A DNA stretch of 64,000 bases from Pseudomonas brassicacearum (GCF_000585995.1 NZ_CP007410.1:62001-126000), one strand, 5' to 3'. Shown: positions 27,722 through 34,486, counted from the stretch's first letter. Made by a program: numbers and translations. The notes: a model not told the origin generated them from the letters alone.

Positions 27722-27890
27722 TCGTCCAGACAGGCGGCCCGCCATAGCGGTCCGGAACACGCGAAGCGGCTTTCTGGTTGTTTATTGCAAAGCGCTCCGT
27801 GGCGAGGGCGCTGCTCCTCACCGACAGCGAACGCGGACGCCTGCGCGGGCTGCCTTTTGGCGAGGCTGTTATAGTTTCCTGCCCTGAGCG

Positions 27891-28529
27891 ATGGAAATGG
27901 ATCTCGTGAATCTATGGGTAGTACGGCATGGGGAAACCGAGCCTAACGCTGAGAAGCGCTACGTCGGATCCATTGATCCCGGGCTAAATCAGCGGGGTAG
28001 AGAGCAGGCTCTCGCGCTAGCCAAGCACTTGCCCGACAACCTGGATGCGATGGTTGTATCCCCTCTGCGTAGAGCCCAAGAAACCGCCGTTATCCTGAAC
28101 CGCACGTTGAACCTCCCAAGCTCAACCCTGGATGCGTTTCGCGAACGCAGTGTGGGTGTTTTCGAGGGGCTGACTCAGGCTGATGCAAGCGAGCGTTACC
28201 CGCAGCTTTGGTCTCAAAACATCACGCGGTGCTGGGCGGTTGGGCCAACGGATGGAGAGTCGGTTCGCGACGTGGTTCAGCGTGTTCGAGAGGGGCTGCT
28301 CGAGCTGCAAAAGCGCTACCCGTCGAAACACGTTTTGCTGGTCGCCCACGGCTTCGTTGCAAAGACGATCCGGGCCTTGGCGAAAGCAGACTTTTCAGAC
28401 TTCTATGATTGGCAGCTCGGCAACGGGCAGATGCTCTTGCTGGAGAATGTTGATGTCGAGCTACGCGATGCTTTCGGTCAGAAGCGCCCTGAAGGGTGGG
28501 ATCCTTCGGATTTGGTTTTGGAAAGGTAA
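27891..28529 (+). CDS. Histidine phosphatase family protein (phosphoglycerate mutase-like)
   Basis: 212 residues from the ATG at 27891; a GTG at 27906 (giving VNLWVVRHGET) is an equally credible start, since neither ATG has a good SD. The catalytic motif is LWVVRHGETEPN (RHG about residues 12-14), the second arginine is in SPLRRAQETA (about 57-66), the acid is in RERSVGVFEGLT and the second histidine in VLLVAHGFV (about 148-156). This is a complete branch-1 histidine phosphatase active site; the substrate cannot be told. GC is lower than in core genes upstream. TTATAG at 27868 may be a -10. Confidence 0.88.
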   Translation: MEMDLVNLWVVRHGETEPNAEKRYVGSIDPGLNQRGREQALALAKHLPDNLDAMVVSPLRRAQETAVILNRTLNLPSSTLDAFRERSVGVFEGLTQADASERYPQLWSQNITRCWAVGPTDGESVRDVVQRVREGLLELQKRYPSKHVLLVAHGFVAKTIRALAKADFSDFYDWQLGNGQMLLLENVDVELRDAFGQKRPEGWDPSDLVLER

Positions 28530-28623
28530 GGGCGTTGGTGGTTGACTGCTTACGATGAAGCGGGAGTTCAGGTAAGCCAGTGGATCGTGGTATCCGAGCT
28601 CATGAGCAACTGTCTGTCGAGAA

Positions 28624-28701
28624 CCCGAAAAAGAAATGATCGTATTCCTCAAAAAACTGGATCGCCATCCTGACACCGCCCTTAAAGCCGACAAAGGTCC
28701 C
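28624..28701 (+). pseudogene. Remnant copy of the 3' end of the TPR gene at 24.6 kb
   Basis: In frame, 28624-28671 encodes PEKEMIVFLKKLDRHP, matching AEKEMTVFLKKLDRHP at the end of the 24627-24938 TPR protein, with several silent changes (GAG to GAA, GTG to GTA, AAG to AAA). No start codon or TPR repeats remain. A REP arm with the same inner CTTGAGTGCGAAGCACTCAT follows both copies, so the duplicated segment included gene end and REP. The rest of the 28530-28843 gap shows no gene. Confidence 0.75.
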
Positions 28702-28745
28702 GTGGCGAGGGAGCTTGCTCCCGCTTGAGTGCGAAGCACTCATAG
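28700..28745. repeat. Single REP arm, GTGGCGAGGGAGC class
   Basis: GTGGCGAGGGAGCTTGCTCC plus inner GAGTGCGAAGCACTC; the partner arm is missing. Counterpart of the arm at 24960-25000. Confidence 0.8.
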
Positions 28746-28843
28746 AGTAAGGCTTTGCTAAGTGCCGGCGTCAGCGCACGATCAGCTTATGGCATCATCC
28801 GACTGAAGGGCTACATGGCTCAAGATTAACCGAAGGAACGACG

Positions 28844-29125
28844 ATGCTTCGCACCTTGCTTATGGCAGCAACCGCTCTATTTCTCGCCGCCTGTGCAGGC
28901 ATAGCTCACGACACACCTGTAGCTAAACAGCAAATGAAGCAGGATCTGCATCTGGCCACGATCATAGACTCCTCCAGAATGAACTGGTGCGTTCACCCCT
29001 ACGGGAGCGCTCCGGGATGTAAGCCGGAGAAGGGCGTTGGCATTGTTACCCCGGACGGCTTAGTGATGGCCCATTTTGTCGAAGGTAAGTATGTGTTAGC
29101 ACGTATTCTTAAATCGGGGAAGTGA
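28844..29125 (+). CDS. Small lipoprotein of unknown function
   Basis: 93 residues, ATG preceded by AAGGA. Signal peptide with lipobox LAAC (lipidated cysteine at 17), then AGIAHDTPVAKQQ; the mature part is short and contains two more cysteines (WCVHPYGSAPGCKPEKG, about 47-63) that could form a disulfide. No family is recognised. Its stop overlaps the ATG of the next frame at 29125 (TGATG), so the two are translationally coupled. Confidence 0.75.
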   Translation: MLRTLLMAATALFLAACAGIAHDTPVAKQQMKQDLHLATIIDSSRMNWCVHPYGSAPGCKPEKGVGIVTPDGLVMAHFVEGKYVLARILKSGK

Positions 29126-29439
29126 TGTGCTCAGCCGTACCTGGCGGAGCATCTGCAGACGGGTATTTTTTTGCGTTTGCTTCCAATGCGGCTTATATGC
29201 TGGGCCCCCTGAAAGCCGATCGGGATGAGATCAATACGCGCTTCAAAGCCAACATGTTCTACTATCTTCACAGCAAGGGTCAACATAGCTATAGCGGGCC
29301 GGAAGTGAACTTTCAGCGTCCGACCGGTGAAAAAATCAAACAGATAACTTTCATTCCTGTCGGTCTGTCTACTGTAAGTACCACTGAAATGATTGATGTG
29401 CTAGAAATTTACAATCCCTGCGCTGACGGCGGCAGTTAA
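29125..29439 (+). CDS. Hypothetical protein coupled to the lipoprotein
   Basis: 104 residues from the ATG at 29125, which overlaps the stop codon of the lipoprotein gene by one base. It begins MCSAVPGGASADGYFFAFASNAA and has no convincing signal peptide of its own. I do not recognise a family. The tight coupling suggests it works with the lipoprotein; alternatively an old frameshift may have split one longer lipoprotein gene, since the first product is very short. Confidence 0.65.
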   Translation: MCSAVPGGASADGYFFAFASNAAYMLGPLKADRDEINTRFKANMFYYLHSKGQHSYSGPEVNFQRPTGEKIKQITFIPVGLSTVSTTEMIDVLEIYNPCADGGS

Positions 29440-29542
29440 TAGACTGTTGGACGGTTCATAGAGCGCGTTCGGAAAAATTGCGGTAAAGCAGTATGACTAT
29501 TTGTAATGGATTTTATTTGAGTTTCACTTTGTCGAGAACAAT

Positions 29543-29984
29543 ATGAAAATTCGAAACGCCTTACTAACCGATGCGGAATCGGTGTCTAAACTCCTAGGGC
29601 AGCTAGGTTACCAAGCCTCGCCACAGCTTATCCGGAATAAGATTGAGGCTTTAGACGTTAGTACCTGCGATACCAGTGCTACTGGCTCAAGACGGTGAAA
29701 ATATTGTTGGTGTTATAAGCTTGCACGTACTTGAGCTGTTTCATCAGCCAGGCAGACTCGGACGTATTACCTCGTTAGTCGTTGACGATAACTTCCGAGG
29801 ACAAGGAGTAGGGGCAAAGCTAGTTGCCGCTGCCGATGCGTTTTTTACAAGTCAACTTTGCATCCGGGCTGAGGTGACTAGCAGTGACCACCGAATAGAG
29901 GCCCACACATTTTACCAGCGGCTAGGTTACGCGGCTGACGAGCGTCGGTTTGTAAAACAATATGGATTTTTCGAGGCAGAGTAG
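29543..29984 (+). pseudogene. GNAT acetyltransferase gene broken by a frameshift
   Basis: The first part (MKIRNALLTDAESVSKLLGQ... from ATG 29543) and the second part (VLLAQDGENIVGVISLHVLE... in the next frame to 29984) together read as one GNAT protein of about 147 residues. The acetyl-CoA loop VVDDNFRGQGVGAKLVAAAD and the C-terminal FYQRLGYAADERRFVK are intact in the second part. Total length is one base more than a multiple of three, so a single-base insertion between about 29655 and 29675 would explain it. A sequencing error is the alternative. Confidence 0.7.
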
Positions 29985-30019
29985 TTTAAATTCAGCGCGT
30001 AAACGAAAGAGGACTAAAT

Positions 30020-30060
30020 GAAGGGACAAGTTTATTTACTGGAAGTAAATCTGTCCCTTT
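30020..30060. repeat. GGGACA...TGTCCC hairpin repeat, copy 2
   Basis: AAGGGACAAGTTTATTTACT and AGTAAATCTGTCCCTTT face each other with TTTG following. It probably works as a bidirectional terminator between the acetyltransferase remnant and the next gene. Confidence 0.65.
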
Positions 30061-30084
30061 GTTCGGGAGCTGGAGGGATATTGA

Positions 30085-30495
30085 ATGAGTCTTGATCTGC
30101 ACATAGAAGCTGATCGCGTTTTGACAATTCCGATGCTGAGCACGGCATTGGCAAAAGCCGGTGCGACAGAGGTCGAAAATGTGAATGGCGCTTTGGAGGC
30201 CGCCTTCGCCTCCGGGCTAAGGCTGACAGCAGACGACGAAACCACTGACTTCACGATATACGCCGAAGACAAGAAAGGTCTTGAATTCAAAGTCGGTATG
30301 CGTTGCAGCATTAGAATCAAAGGTCCTGAACCTGAAGGTCAGTCATCTATGGATGAGCTGGAAAAAATCGCTGAGTCGATTGCTCAGACTTGCTCATCCC
30401 TCTTCCTGCTAACCTTCCAGTATGAGAGTACGTTGTACTGGCGGGACGCAATGGGCCTGCACCGTTCCCGGGCTTACGGTCGCCGAGAAATTTGA
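30085..30495 (+). CDS. Hypothetical protein
   Basis: 136 residues, ATG with GGAGG eight bases upstream. It is a soluble, acidic alpha/beta protein with no signal peptide (MSLDLHIEADRVLTIPMLST..., ...KVGMRCSIRIKGPEPEGQ...). No family is recognised; the small size and acidity are compatible with an immunity-type protein, but no toxin gene is next to it, so this is only a thought. The last 14 residues are basic (GLHRSRAYGRREI) and unlike the rest, so the original 3' end may have been replaced. Confidence 0.6.
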   Translation: MSLDLHIEADRVLTIPMLSTALAKAGATEVENVNGALEAAFASGLRLTADDETTDFTIYAEDKKGLEFKVGMRCSIRIKGPEPEGQSSMDELEKIAESIAQTCSSLFLLTFQYESTLYWRDAMGLHRSRAYGRREI

Positions 30496-30627
30496 CCCTC
30501 CCGCTATGGGGCGGAAGCAGCCGCTCATCACTGACCGCTTTCGGCCGATTGCTGCCTGTCACCGAAGGTTGCAATCGACTGTGGATTCAACGTATCCGTC
30601 CGGCCAACACACCTTCCTGAGCCCAAC

Positions 30628-30670
30628 AAAAAGGGGGCAGATTTCTTAAAATAAATCTGTCTCCTTTTTT
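30628..30670. repeat. GGGGGCAGATTT...AAATCTGTC hairpin repeat, copy 3
   Basis: AAAAAGGGGGCAGATTT and AAATCTGTCTCCTTTTTT form a stem followed by T runs on both strands. It lies in the 30496-30903 gap, which otherwise holds only copy 4 and a short upstream frame. Confidence 0.7.
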
Positions 30671-30755
30671 GTCGTCCCCTTTTTTGTAGCGCAAAGTCAG
30701 GTTTTTAATGTTTTCCTTAATTTTATCAGCTAGTTAGCTGTAAATAAGTGCCATT

Positions 30756-30795
30756 CGGGACGGGTTTATTTTGTAAAAATAAAGCTGTTCCCTTT
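30756..30795. repeat. GGGAC...GTTCCC hairpin repeat, copy 4
   Basis: GGGACGGGTTTATTTT and AAAATAAAGCTGTTCCC are inverted arms around a 5-base loop. It lies within a possible upstream in-frame extension of the membrane-protein frame, which argues against that extension being coding. Confidence 0.6.
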
Positions 30796-30823
30796 CTGGT
30801 CGTGACGAAAGGAAAAATCGCTC

Positions 30824-30907
30824 ATGAGCAGATTATCGAGCAAGTGCGCGAAATTGGATCCATCGTACGACTTTGCTCTGGCGCAAAATGGCTTTTTGAT
30901 ACTATGA
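30824..30907 (+). CDS. Possible 27-residue leader peptide
   Basis: Begins ATG at 30824 after AAAGGA (ten bases upstream) and reads MSRLSSKCAKLDPSYDFALA... to a TGA that overlaps the ATG of the three-helix membrane protein at 30904 (ATGA). This is the pattern of a translationally coupled leader frame and would supply ribosomes to a start codon that has no SD of its own. It could also be chance or the 5' part of a frameshifted gene. Confidence 0.35.
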   Translation: MSRLSSKCAKLDPSYDFALAQNGFLIL

Positions 30908-31524
30908 TGGGTTTAACCTTGGGTTATGGTCGCATGCAGATGAAGTCAGACGACGAAGAATACAAGCTTTACGAGAAAATTTACCTCGCAGAAGCCGAAC
31001 GAAAAGAAAAACTGATGTCGCGTCTCAATCTACCTTTGGCAATGATTGTGGCGCTGCTTAGCTTTCTTTCTTATCTTTTGTCGAAGGCACCAAGCGTCGA
31101 AACCACCGAAGGGGTTCTTTTCTGGATCGCTTATCTTATGGCCGGAGTCTATCTCTTGGTCGCGATGGCCCATTTTTCAAAAGCTTGGCGGGTGCGCAAG
31201 GACGATTTGGTCATTCCGACTGCTGAAAAACTCGAAAGTCACCGAAAATCGTTGTTCGACTATTATGATGGGAATATCGTACAAGCCAATGGGCAGTTCA
31301 TGCAGACCATGATGGACTATTACATTATGGGCGCAACGAGAAACGCGACGAATAATGATAGCCGTAGTGCCCAGCTAGACCAGTTTTCTAAATATGTTAT
31401 CTACGCGGTTATCGCGTCAGTTATCGCTTTTATTCCAGCTTATGCAGCAACTAACAACAGGGAGATATGTGATGTCCGACCAAAAGCCGCCACCACCACC
31501 GCCACCACCGATGCGCAATGTTAG
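30904..31524 (+). CDS. Three-helix membrane protein of unknown function in the defence cluster
   Basis: 206 residues from ATG 30904; the frame is open back to 30748 but that part overlaps a hairpin repeat. The N-terminus is acidic and helical (SDDEEYKLYEKIYLAEAERK). Helices lie at about residues 43-62 (NLPLAMIVALLSFLSYLL), 74-94 (VLFWIAYLMAGVYLLVAMAHF) and 169-186 (YVIYAVIASVIAFIPAYA), with a cytoplasmic loop containing FDYYDGN and NATNNDSRSA. The two-helix hairpin plus distal helix resembles small membrane effectors in bacterial conflict systems (SLATT-like in layout), but no family is confirmed. The 3' end overlaps the proline-rich microprotein gene. The codons are AT-rich compared with flanking core genes. 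Confidence 0.65.
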   Translation: MMGLTLGYGRMQMKSDDEEYKLYEKIYLAEAERKEKLMSRLNLPLAMIVALLSFLSYLLSKAPSVETTEGVLFWIAYLMAGVYLLVAMAHFSKAWRVRKDDLVIPTAEKLESHRKSLFDYYDGNIVQANGQFMQTMMDYYIMGATRNATNNDSRSAQLDQFSKYVIYAVIASVIAFIPAYAATNNREICDVRPKAATTTATTDAQC

Positions 31525-31585
31525 AGGTGATGTGCCGTTGCCACGTCGTGAGCCACCGCCACCGCCGCTACCCAAGAAAGCTTAA
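31472..31585 (+). CDS. 37-residue proline-rich microprotein overlapping the membrane protein gene
   Basis: ATG at 31472 with GGAG seven bases upstream, in the +1 frame relative to the membrane protein gene, which it overlaps by 53 bases. The product has a run of eight prolines at residues 6-13 and a second run of five near 28-32, with a basic end (PKKA): SDQKPPPPPPPP ... REPPPPPLPKK. Fifteen or more of 37 residues are proline. Such polyproline segments need EF-P for translation and bind SH3/WW-like or profilin-like pockets. The SD and intact frame beyond the upstream stop support it as a real gene; function unknown. Confidence 0.6.
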   Translation: MSDQKPPPPPPPPMRNVRGDVPLPRREPPPPPLPKKA

Positions 31586-31599
31586 GTTGAAAGAAACTT

Positions 31600-31627
31600 A
31601 ACCCCTGAGCTTAAATCGCTCAGGGTT
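31600..31627 (+). terminator. Hairpin after the microprotein gene
   Basis: AACCCCTGAGC and GCTCAGGGTT form a stem with one bulged C around TTAAATC. The T run is poor (GACTCTTATC), so it may be a weak terminator separating this unit from the TIR-caspase genes. Confidence 0.5.
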
Positions 31628-31867
31628 GACTCTTATCTGCAACGGATCGGAACTTAATTGGCAAATTTTTCAGAGTAGATCTTGTCCGTTGGTAGATGTG
31701 CGAATCAGTAGCTTCGTCGGCCGACGTGCGCCAGCCGTCAAAATCGAAGATACCGTGCGCTGTAAAGTTTGTTTTTTTAAAAAATAAATGCTCTAAAAAA
31801 ATTCATAGTTTATTTTTATCTAGGAACTACGACTGATAGGTACTTGACCGCATTGAACCTGATGATC

Positions 31868-31896
31868 TTGAGAGGCTGACATCTAGGTGATATCAC
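31868..31896 (+). promoter_or_regulatory. Possible promoter of the TIR-caspase operon
   Basis: TTGAGA at 31868 and TATCAC at 31891 are 17 bases apart, giving a leader of about 25-30 bases before the TIR start. The rest of the 31586-31929 gap is very AT-rich and shows no gene. Confidence 0.4.
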
Positions 31897-31929
31897 AAAC
31901 TTAAACGCAAGTAGATATGGATTTCTCCA

Positions 31930-32316
31930 ATGAAAACACGCGCTTTCATTTCTTTTGACTATGACAATGATGTAACCTTGAAAAACCTTCTCGTCGGCCA
32001 AGCAAAGCTGGAGGACAGCCCTTTTTATTTAGCGGATTGGTCAATCAAAGAACACATTGATGATGACTGGAAGGCGAAAGCTAGAACGAGGATTAAGGCT
32101 GTTGATGTTGTGTGCGTAATATGCGGCGAGAACACCGATACAGCCGTCGGCGTAAGCGCGGAAGTAAAAATTGCTCAAGAAGAAAATATTCCGTACTTTT
32201 TTCTTAAAGGCTACTCAGAAGCTGTGTGTGTCAAACCTAAAGCTGCATTACTTGGTGACAAGCTTTACAAGTGGACGTGGGATAATCTGAAGGCTTTGAT
32301 CGGCGGGGGACGATAA
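31930..32316 (+). CDS. TIR-like domain protein (ThsB-like)
   Basis: 128 residues, a single domain of the TIR-like ThsB/DUF1863 type. It begins with the strand-one motif KTRAFISFDYDND (2-14), then FYLADWSIKEH (32-42), AVDVVCVICGEN (57-68) and the helix with the putative catalytic glutamate, VGVSAEVKIAQEENIPYFFLKGY (E78). In Thoeris systems such TIR proteins detect phage and convert NAD+ into cyclic ADP-ribose-type signals. The gene overlaps the caspase gene start by one base (TAATG), so the pair is coupled. Base composition is far more AT-rich than the core genome, indicating acquisition by transfer. Start lacks a good SD. Confidence 0.88.
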   Translation: MKTRAFISFDYDNDVTLKNLLVGQAKLEDSPFYLADWSIKEHIDDDWKAKARTRIKAVDVVCVICGENTDTAVGVSAEVKIAQEENIPYFFLKGYSEAVCVKPKAALLGDKLYKWTWDNLKALIGGGR

Positions 32317-33302
32317 TGAAAAAAGCCTTAGTAATTGGCATAGATGCATATCCTAGTGCCCCGTTAATGGGTTGTGTGAATGATGCTGTTGCTATCGCTG
32401 AGTTGCTAGAGAATGACGGAAACGGTGATCCCAATTTTTCTGTTGTAAAATTGGTCAGCAATGAACAGGAAGTTACGAGTGAGTCGCTGGTTAATGCGAT
32501 CTCTGAGTTGTTCAGCGGGGAGGCTGATACGGCGCTCTTATATTTTGCCGGGCATGGAATAATCGTGCCCGAGACAAATGCTGGATATATTGTGAGTAGT
32601 GATGGACGCCGTGGCGCTTGGGGCACTTCACTTTCTGAAATTCTCGGTTTGGCGAATAGAGCCCACCCGAAGATTAAGTCTTGTGTGATCATCCTTGATT
32701 GTTGCCATTCGGGTTATGCTGGAGAAGTGGCGGGAGTTGATGGAAATGCATCAGCGATCGGTACTGGTGTCACGATATTGACTGCTAGCCATCGGGAAGG
32801 TGGCGCAATGGAGGAGGACGGCCGAGGAATTTTCACGGATATATTGCTTGATGGTCTTAGAGGCGGGTGTTCGGACATTCTTGGAAATATCACGCCGGCT
32901 GCAATTTATTCGCACGTCGATCAAACCCTTGGGCCATGGGAGCAGCGGCCAATGTATAAAGCAAATGTTCAGCATTTTGTAACATTGCGAAAAGTTGAAC
33001 CGAAAGTCCCAAAGGATGTGTTGCGCAGGCTAGTGACATACTTCCCCAACAAGACTGATGTTTTCGCACTTGATCCATCTTTCGAGCCTGATAGGATAAA
33101 CATTCCAGAGAAATATAGGCATCTGCCCGTTAACGATGAAAATGTAAAAGTCTTTAAAGAACTCCAAAAATGCAATCGTTATGGTCTAGTGGTTCCGGTA
33201 GATGCAGATCACATGTTTTATGCCGCTATTAATTCCACAGGATGTAAACTGACAGGCCTTGGGGCGCACTACAGAAAACTGGCAGAAATGAAGAGGATAT
33301 AA
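32316..33302 (+). CDS. Caspase-like (C14) cysteine protease with C-terminal winged-helix-like domain
   Basis: 328 residues. The peptidase domain (about 1-225) starts KKALVIGIDAYPSAPLMGCVNDA and carries the catalytic dyad: histidine in YFAGHG (H80) and cysteine in ILDCCHSG (C130). Later segments TILTASHREG and GIFTDILLDGL fit the caspase fold. The C-terminal 100 residues contain a helix-rich segment ending KELQKCNRYGLVVPVDADHMFYAAINS..., which looks like a winged-helix element and may sense the signal. In type IV Thoeris a TIR protein makes N7-cADPR, which activates a caspase-like protease that degrades cell proteins and stops phage growth; this pair has the same two components. No separate cargo or adaptor gene follows. 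Confidence 0.88.
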   Translation: MKKALVIGIDAYPSAPLMGCVNDAVAIAELLENDGNGDPNFSVVKLVSNEQEVTSESLVNAISELFSGEADTALLYFAGHGIIVPETNAGYIVSSDGRRGAWGTSLSEILGLANRAHPKIKSCVIILDCCHSGYAGEVAGVDGNASAIGTGVTILTASHREGGAMEEDGRGIFTDILLDGLRGGCSDILGNITPAAIYSHVDQTLGPWEQRPMYKANVQHFVTLRKVEPKVPKDVLRRLVTYFPNKTDVFALDPSFEPDRINIPEKYRHLPVNDENVKVFKELQKCNRYGLVVPVDADHMFYAAINSTGCKLTGLGAHYRKLAEMKRI

Positions 33303-33445
33303 TTTAAGCGTAGTTTTTTGACTCCATTGATAAAGCAATGCAGAAAAAATTAAGGGCGGGTTCTGGCGTCGTCGCTTCTACGGTTTTTATTTATGCAACC
33401 TCGTCTGAGTGAGACGGTGAATTTGGTATTTACCGAGATTGATCG

Positions 33446-33706
33446 TTAGATATCAATTTGTTGCAGGATGAAATCCAAATAGCGTTTGACTTGCTCTCTA
33501 TCGCTATCCTTTTCTTTTTGAGAAAGGTTGTGGTAGGGCGTTTTTAATTGCTGCTCCCATCTCTCAACAAGTTCGCAAGGAATTGTCAGGGAACCGTCAC
33601 GGTTCTTTGAGCACTGAGAATGAAGATATTTCTGCCAGTGGGACCAGCGCTCGTGTTCGATTGCTGCAAGTGGTTCTAATAGTTCAAGTAAATCCTGCGC
33701 TAACAT
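33446..33706 (-). CDS. Small RyR-like domain protein
   Basis: 86 residues from the ATG at 33706 (GTGAG upstream); the frame is open to 33871 and ATG 33748 is an alternative start. The sequence LAAIEHERWSHWQKYLHSQC... ELVERWEQQLKTPYHNLSQKEKDSDREQVKRYL has the EHxxW...PY..L...EK..DR pattern of bacterial/phage RyR-like domains, which bind small ligands or nucleotides. Such short proteins are common in phages and mobile elements. It points towards the caspase gene on the opposite strand; 143 AT-rich bases with no clear terminator separate them. Function here is unknown. Confidence 0.65.
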   Translation of the reverse strand: MLAQDLLELLEPLAAIEHERWSHWQKYLHSQCSKNRDGSLTIPCELVERWEQQLKTPYHNLSQKEKDSDREQVKRYLDFILQQIDI

Positions 33707-34077
33707 TTGTTTACTCACTTTTCTCGGTGGGTTTTGAGCCGGCGGCATGTCATCGTAGCAATTGCTGCGGTAAAAATCTGCCGCGTCTTGTAGAACATGT
33801 GCTCTAGAGTTGATGCAAGGTAAAGTACAGTGCTTGCCAGAACAACTCGTATCGCTTACGTACATTATCACCCCGGGCTACTAAAGTATGGAGGTGCGCC
33901 GCTTCACTCTACGAAGAGGGCTACTCCCTGGGGACGTAGTCTTTCATCTGTATTTTGCCATCTGATCCCTTTATTTTGTAGATACACGGGATGCCTGCTT
34001 GAGTGTGGTGGGATACGCGGGGAAAACTATCCGAGACTTCTAGAGCTTTTTCGTCAGCTCCTACGGACGGAAGAACC

Positions 34078-34107
34078 AAAACCCGACGCAGAACGCCGGG
34101 TTTTTTC
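34078..34107. terminator. AAAACCCG/CGGGTTTTTT bidirectional terminator
   Basis: Stem ACCCGACG/CGCCGGGT-like with flanking A and T runs, 17 bases beyond the stop of the DUF6124 gene on the minus strand. The stretch 33749-34077 has no gene; at 33873-33892 it holds a piece (CCGGGCTACTAAAGTATGG) resembling the DUF6124 leader. Confidence 0.7.
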
Positions 34108-34123
34108 ATGGGCAAACGTTTAC

Positions 34124-34486
34124 CTACTGCCGCGGCTCCACATTATCCAACACCCGATTCGCCAACAACGAACCCAGCTCAATCAACTGCTGAATCCCCA
34201 GCGCCACATGACGCCTCGATCCATCCAACTCAAACGCCAAATCACTCACCATCGCATCAGCCGAAGCCAGCGTCTCACTGAGGTTAGCGAGCAAGCATTC
34301 GTTATCGAGGCCTTTCACGACGGTGAATAGCTGGCCCGGTTTTGGTTCATCTTTAGATTTTTCAGATTTCGGCAGCAAGTAGTGATCGAGCACGCGTTTG
34401 GTGGTTTCGTCTTGCTTCTTGGCTTTGGATTTTGCGGACTGTGCGGTGGAGTCTGTTTCTGGTGGGTTCGGAGTTACTTTGAACAT
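34124..34486 (-). CDS. DUF6124 family protein
   Basis: 120 residues. It starts MFKVTPNPPETDSTAQSAKS and ends with the conserved block [50 protein letters not shown], the hallmark of the Pseudomonas DUF6124/DUF3077 small proteins. The function is unknown; the C-terminal half is predicted to be a helical bundle. AGGA lies ten bases upstream of the ATG. A structured leader and a distal promoter-like element shared with another small gene lie upstream. Confidence 0.88.
   Translation of the reverse strand: MFKVTPNPPETDSTAQSAKSKAKKQDETTKRVLDHYLLPKSEKSKDEPKPGQLFTVVKGLDNECLLANLSETLASADAMVSDLAFELDGSRRHVALGIQQLIELGSLLANRVLDNVEPRQ

Noticed and set aside
28530-28843. Possible toxin-antitoxin pair in the gap before the lipoprotein gene
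   Set aside because: Only the TPR remnant and a REP arm are visible; no frame longer than about 90 codons has a start with an SD.
29125-29439. Reading the lipoprotein and following frame as one pseudogene
   Set aside because: Each has plausible start and stop signals and the TGATG junction is typical of coupled genes; the split-gene view is kept only as an alternative.
30748-30903. In-frame 5' extension of the three-helix membrane protein
   Set aside because: It runs through the hairpin repeat at 30756-30795, has no SD at its GTG, and the added residues show no conserved pattern. The later ATG at 30904 is coupled to a leader frame.
33749-33871. N-terminal extension of the RyR-like protein to 33871
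   Set aside because: The added residues are cysteine-rich and of mixed composition, there is no SD, and the stretch includes DNA resembling the DUF6124 leader family.
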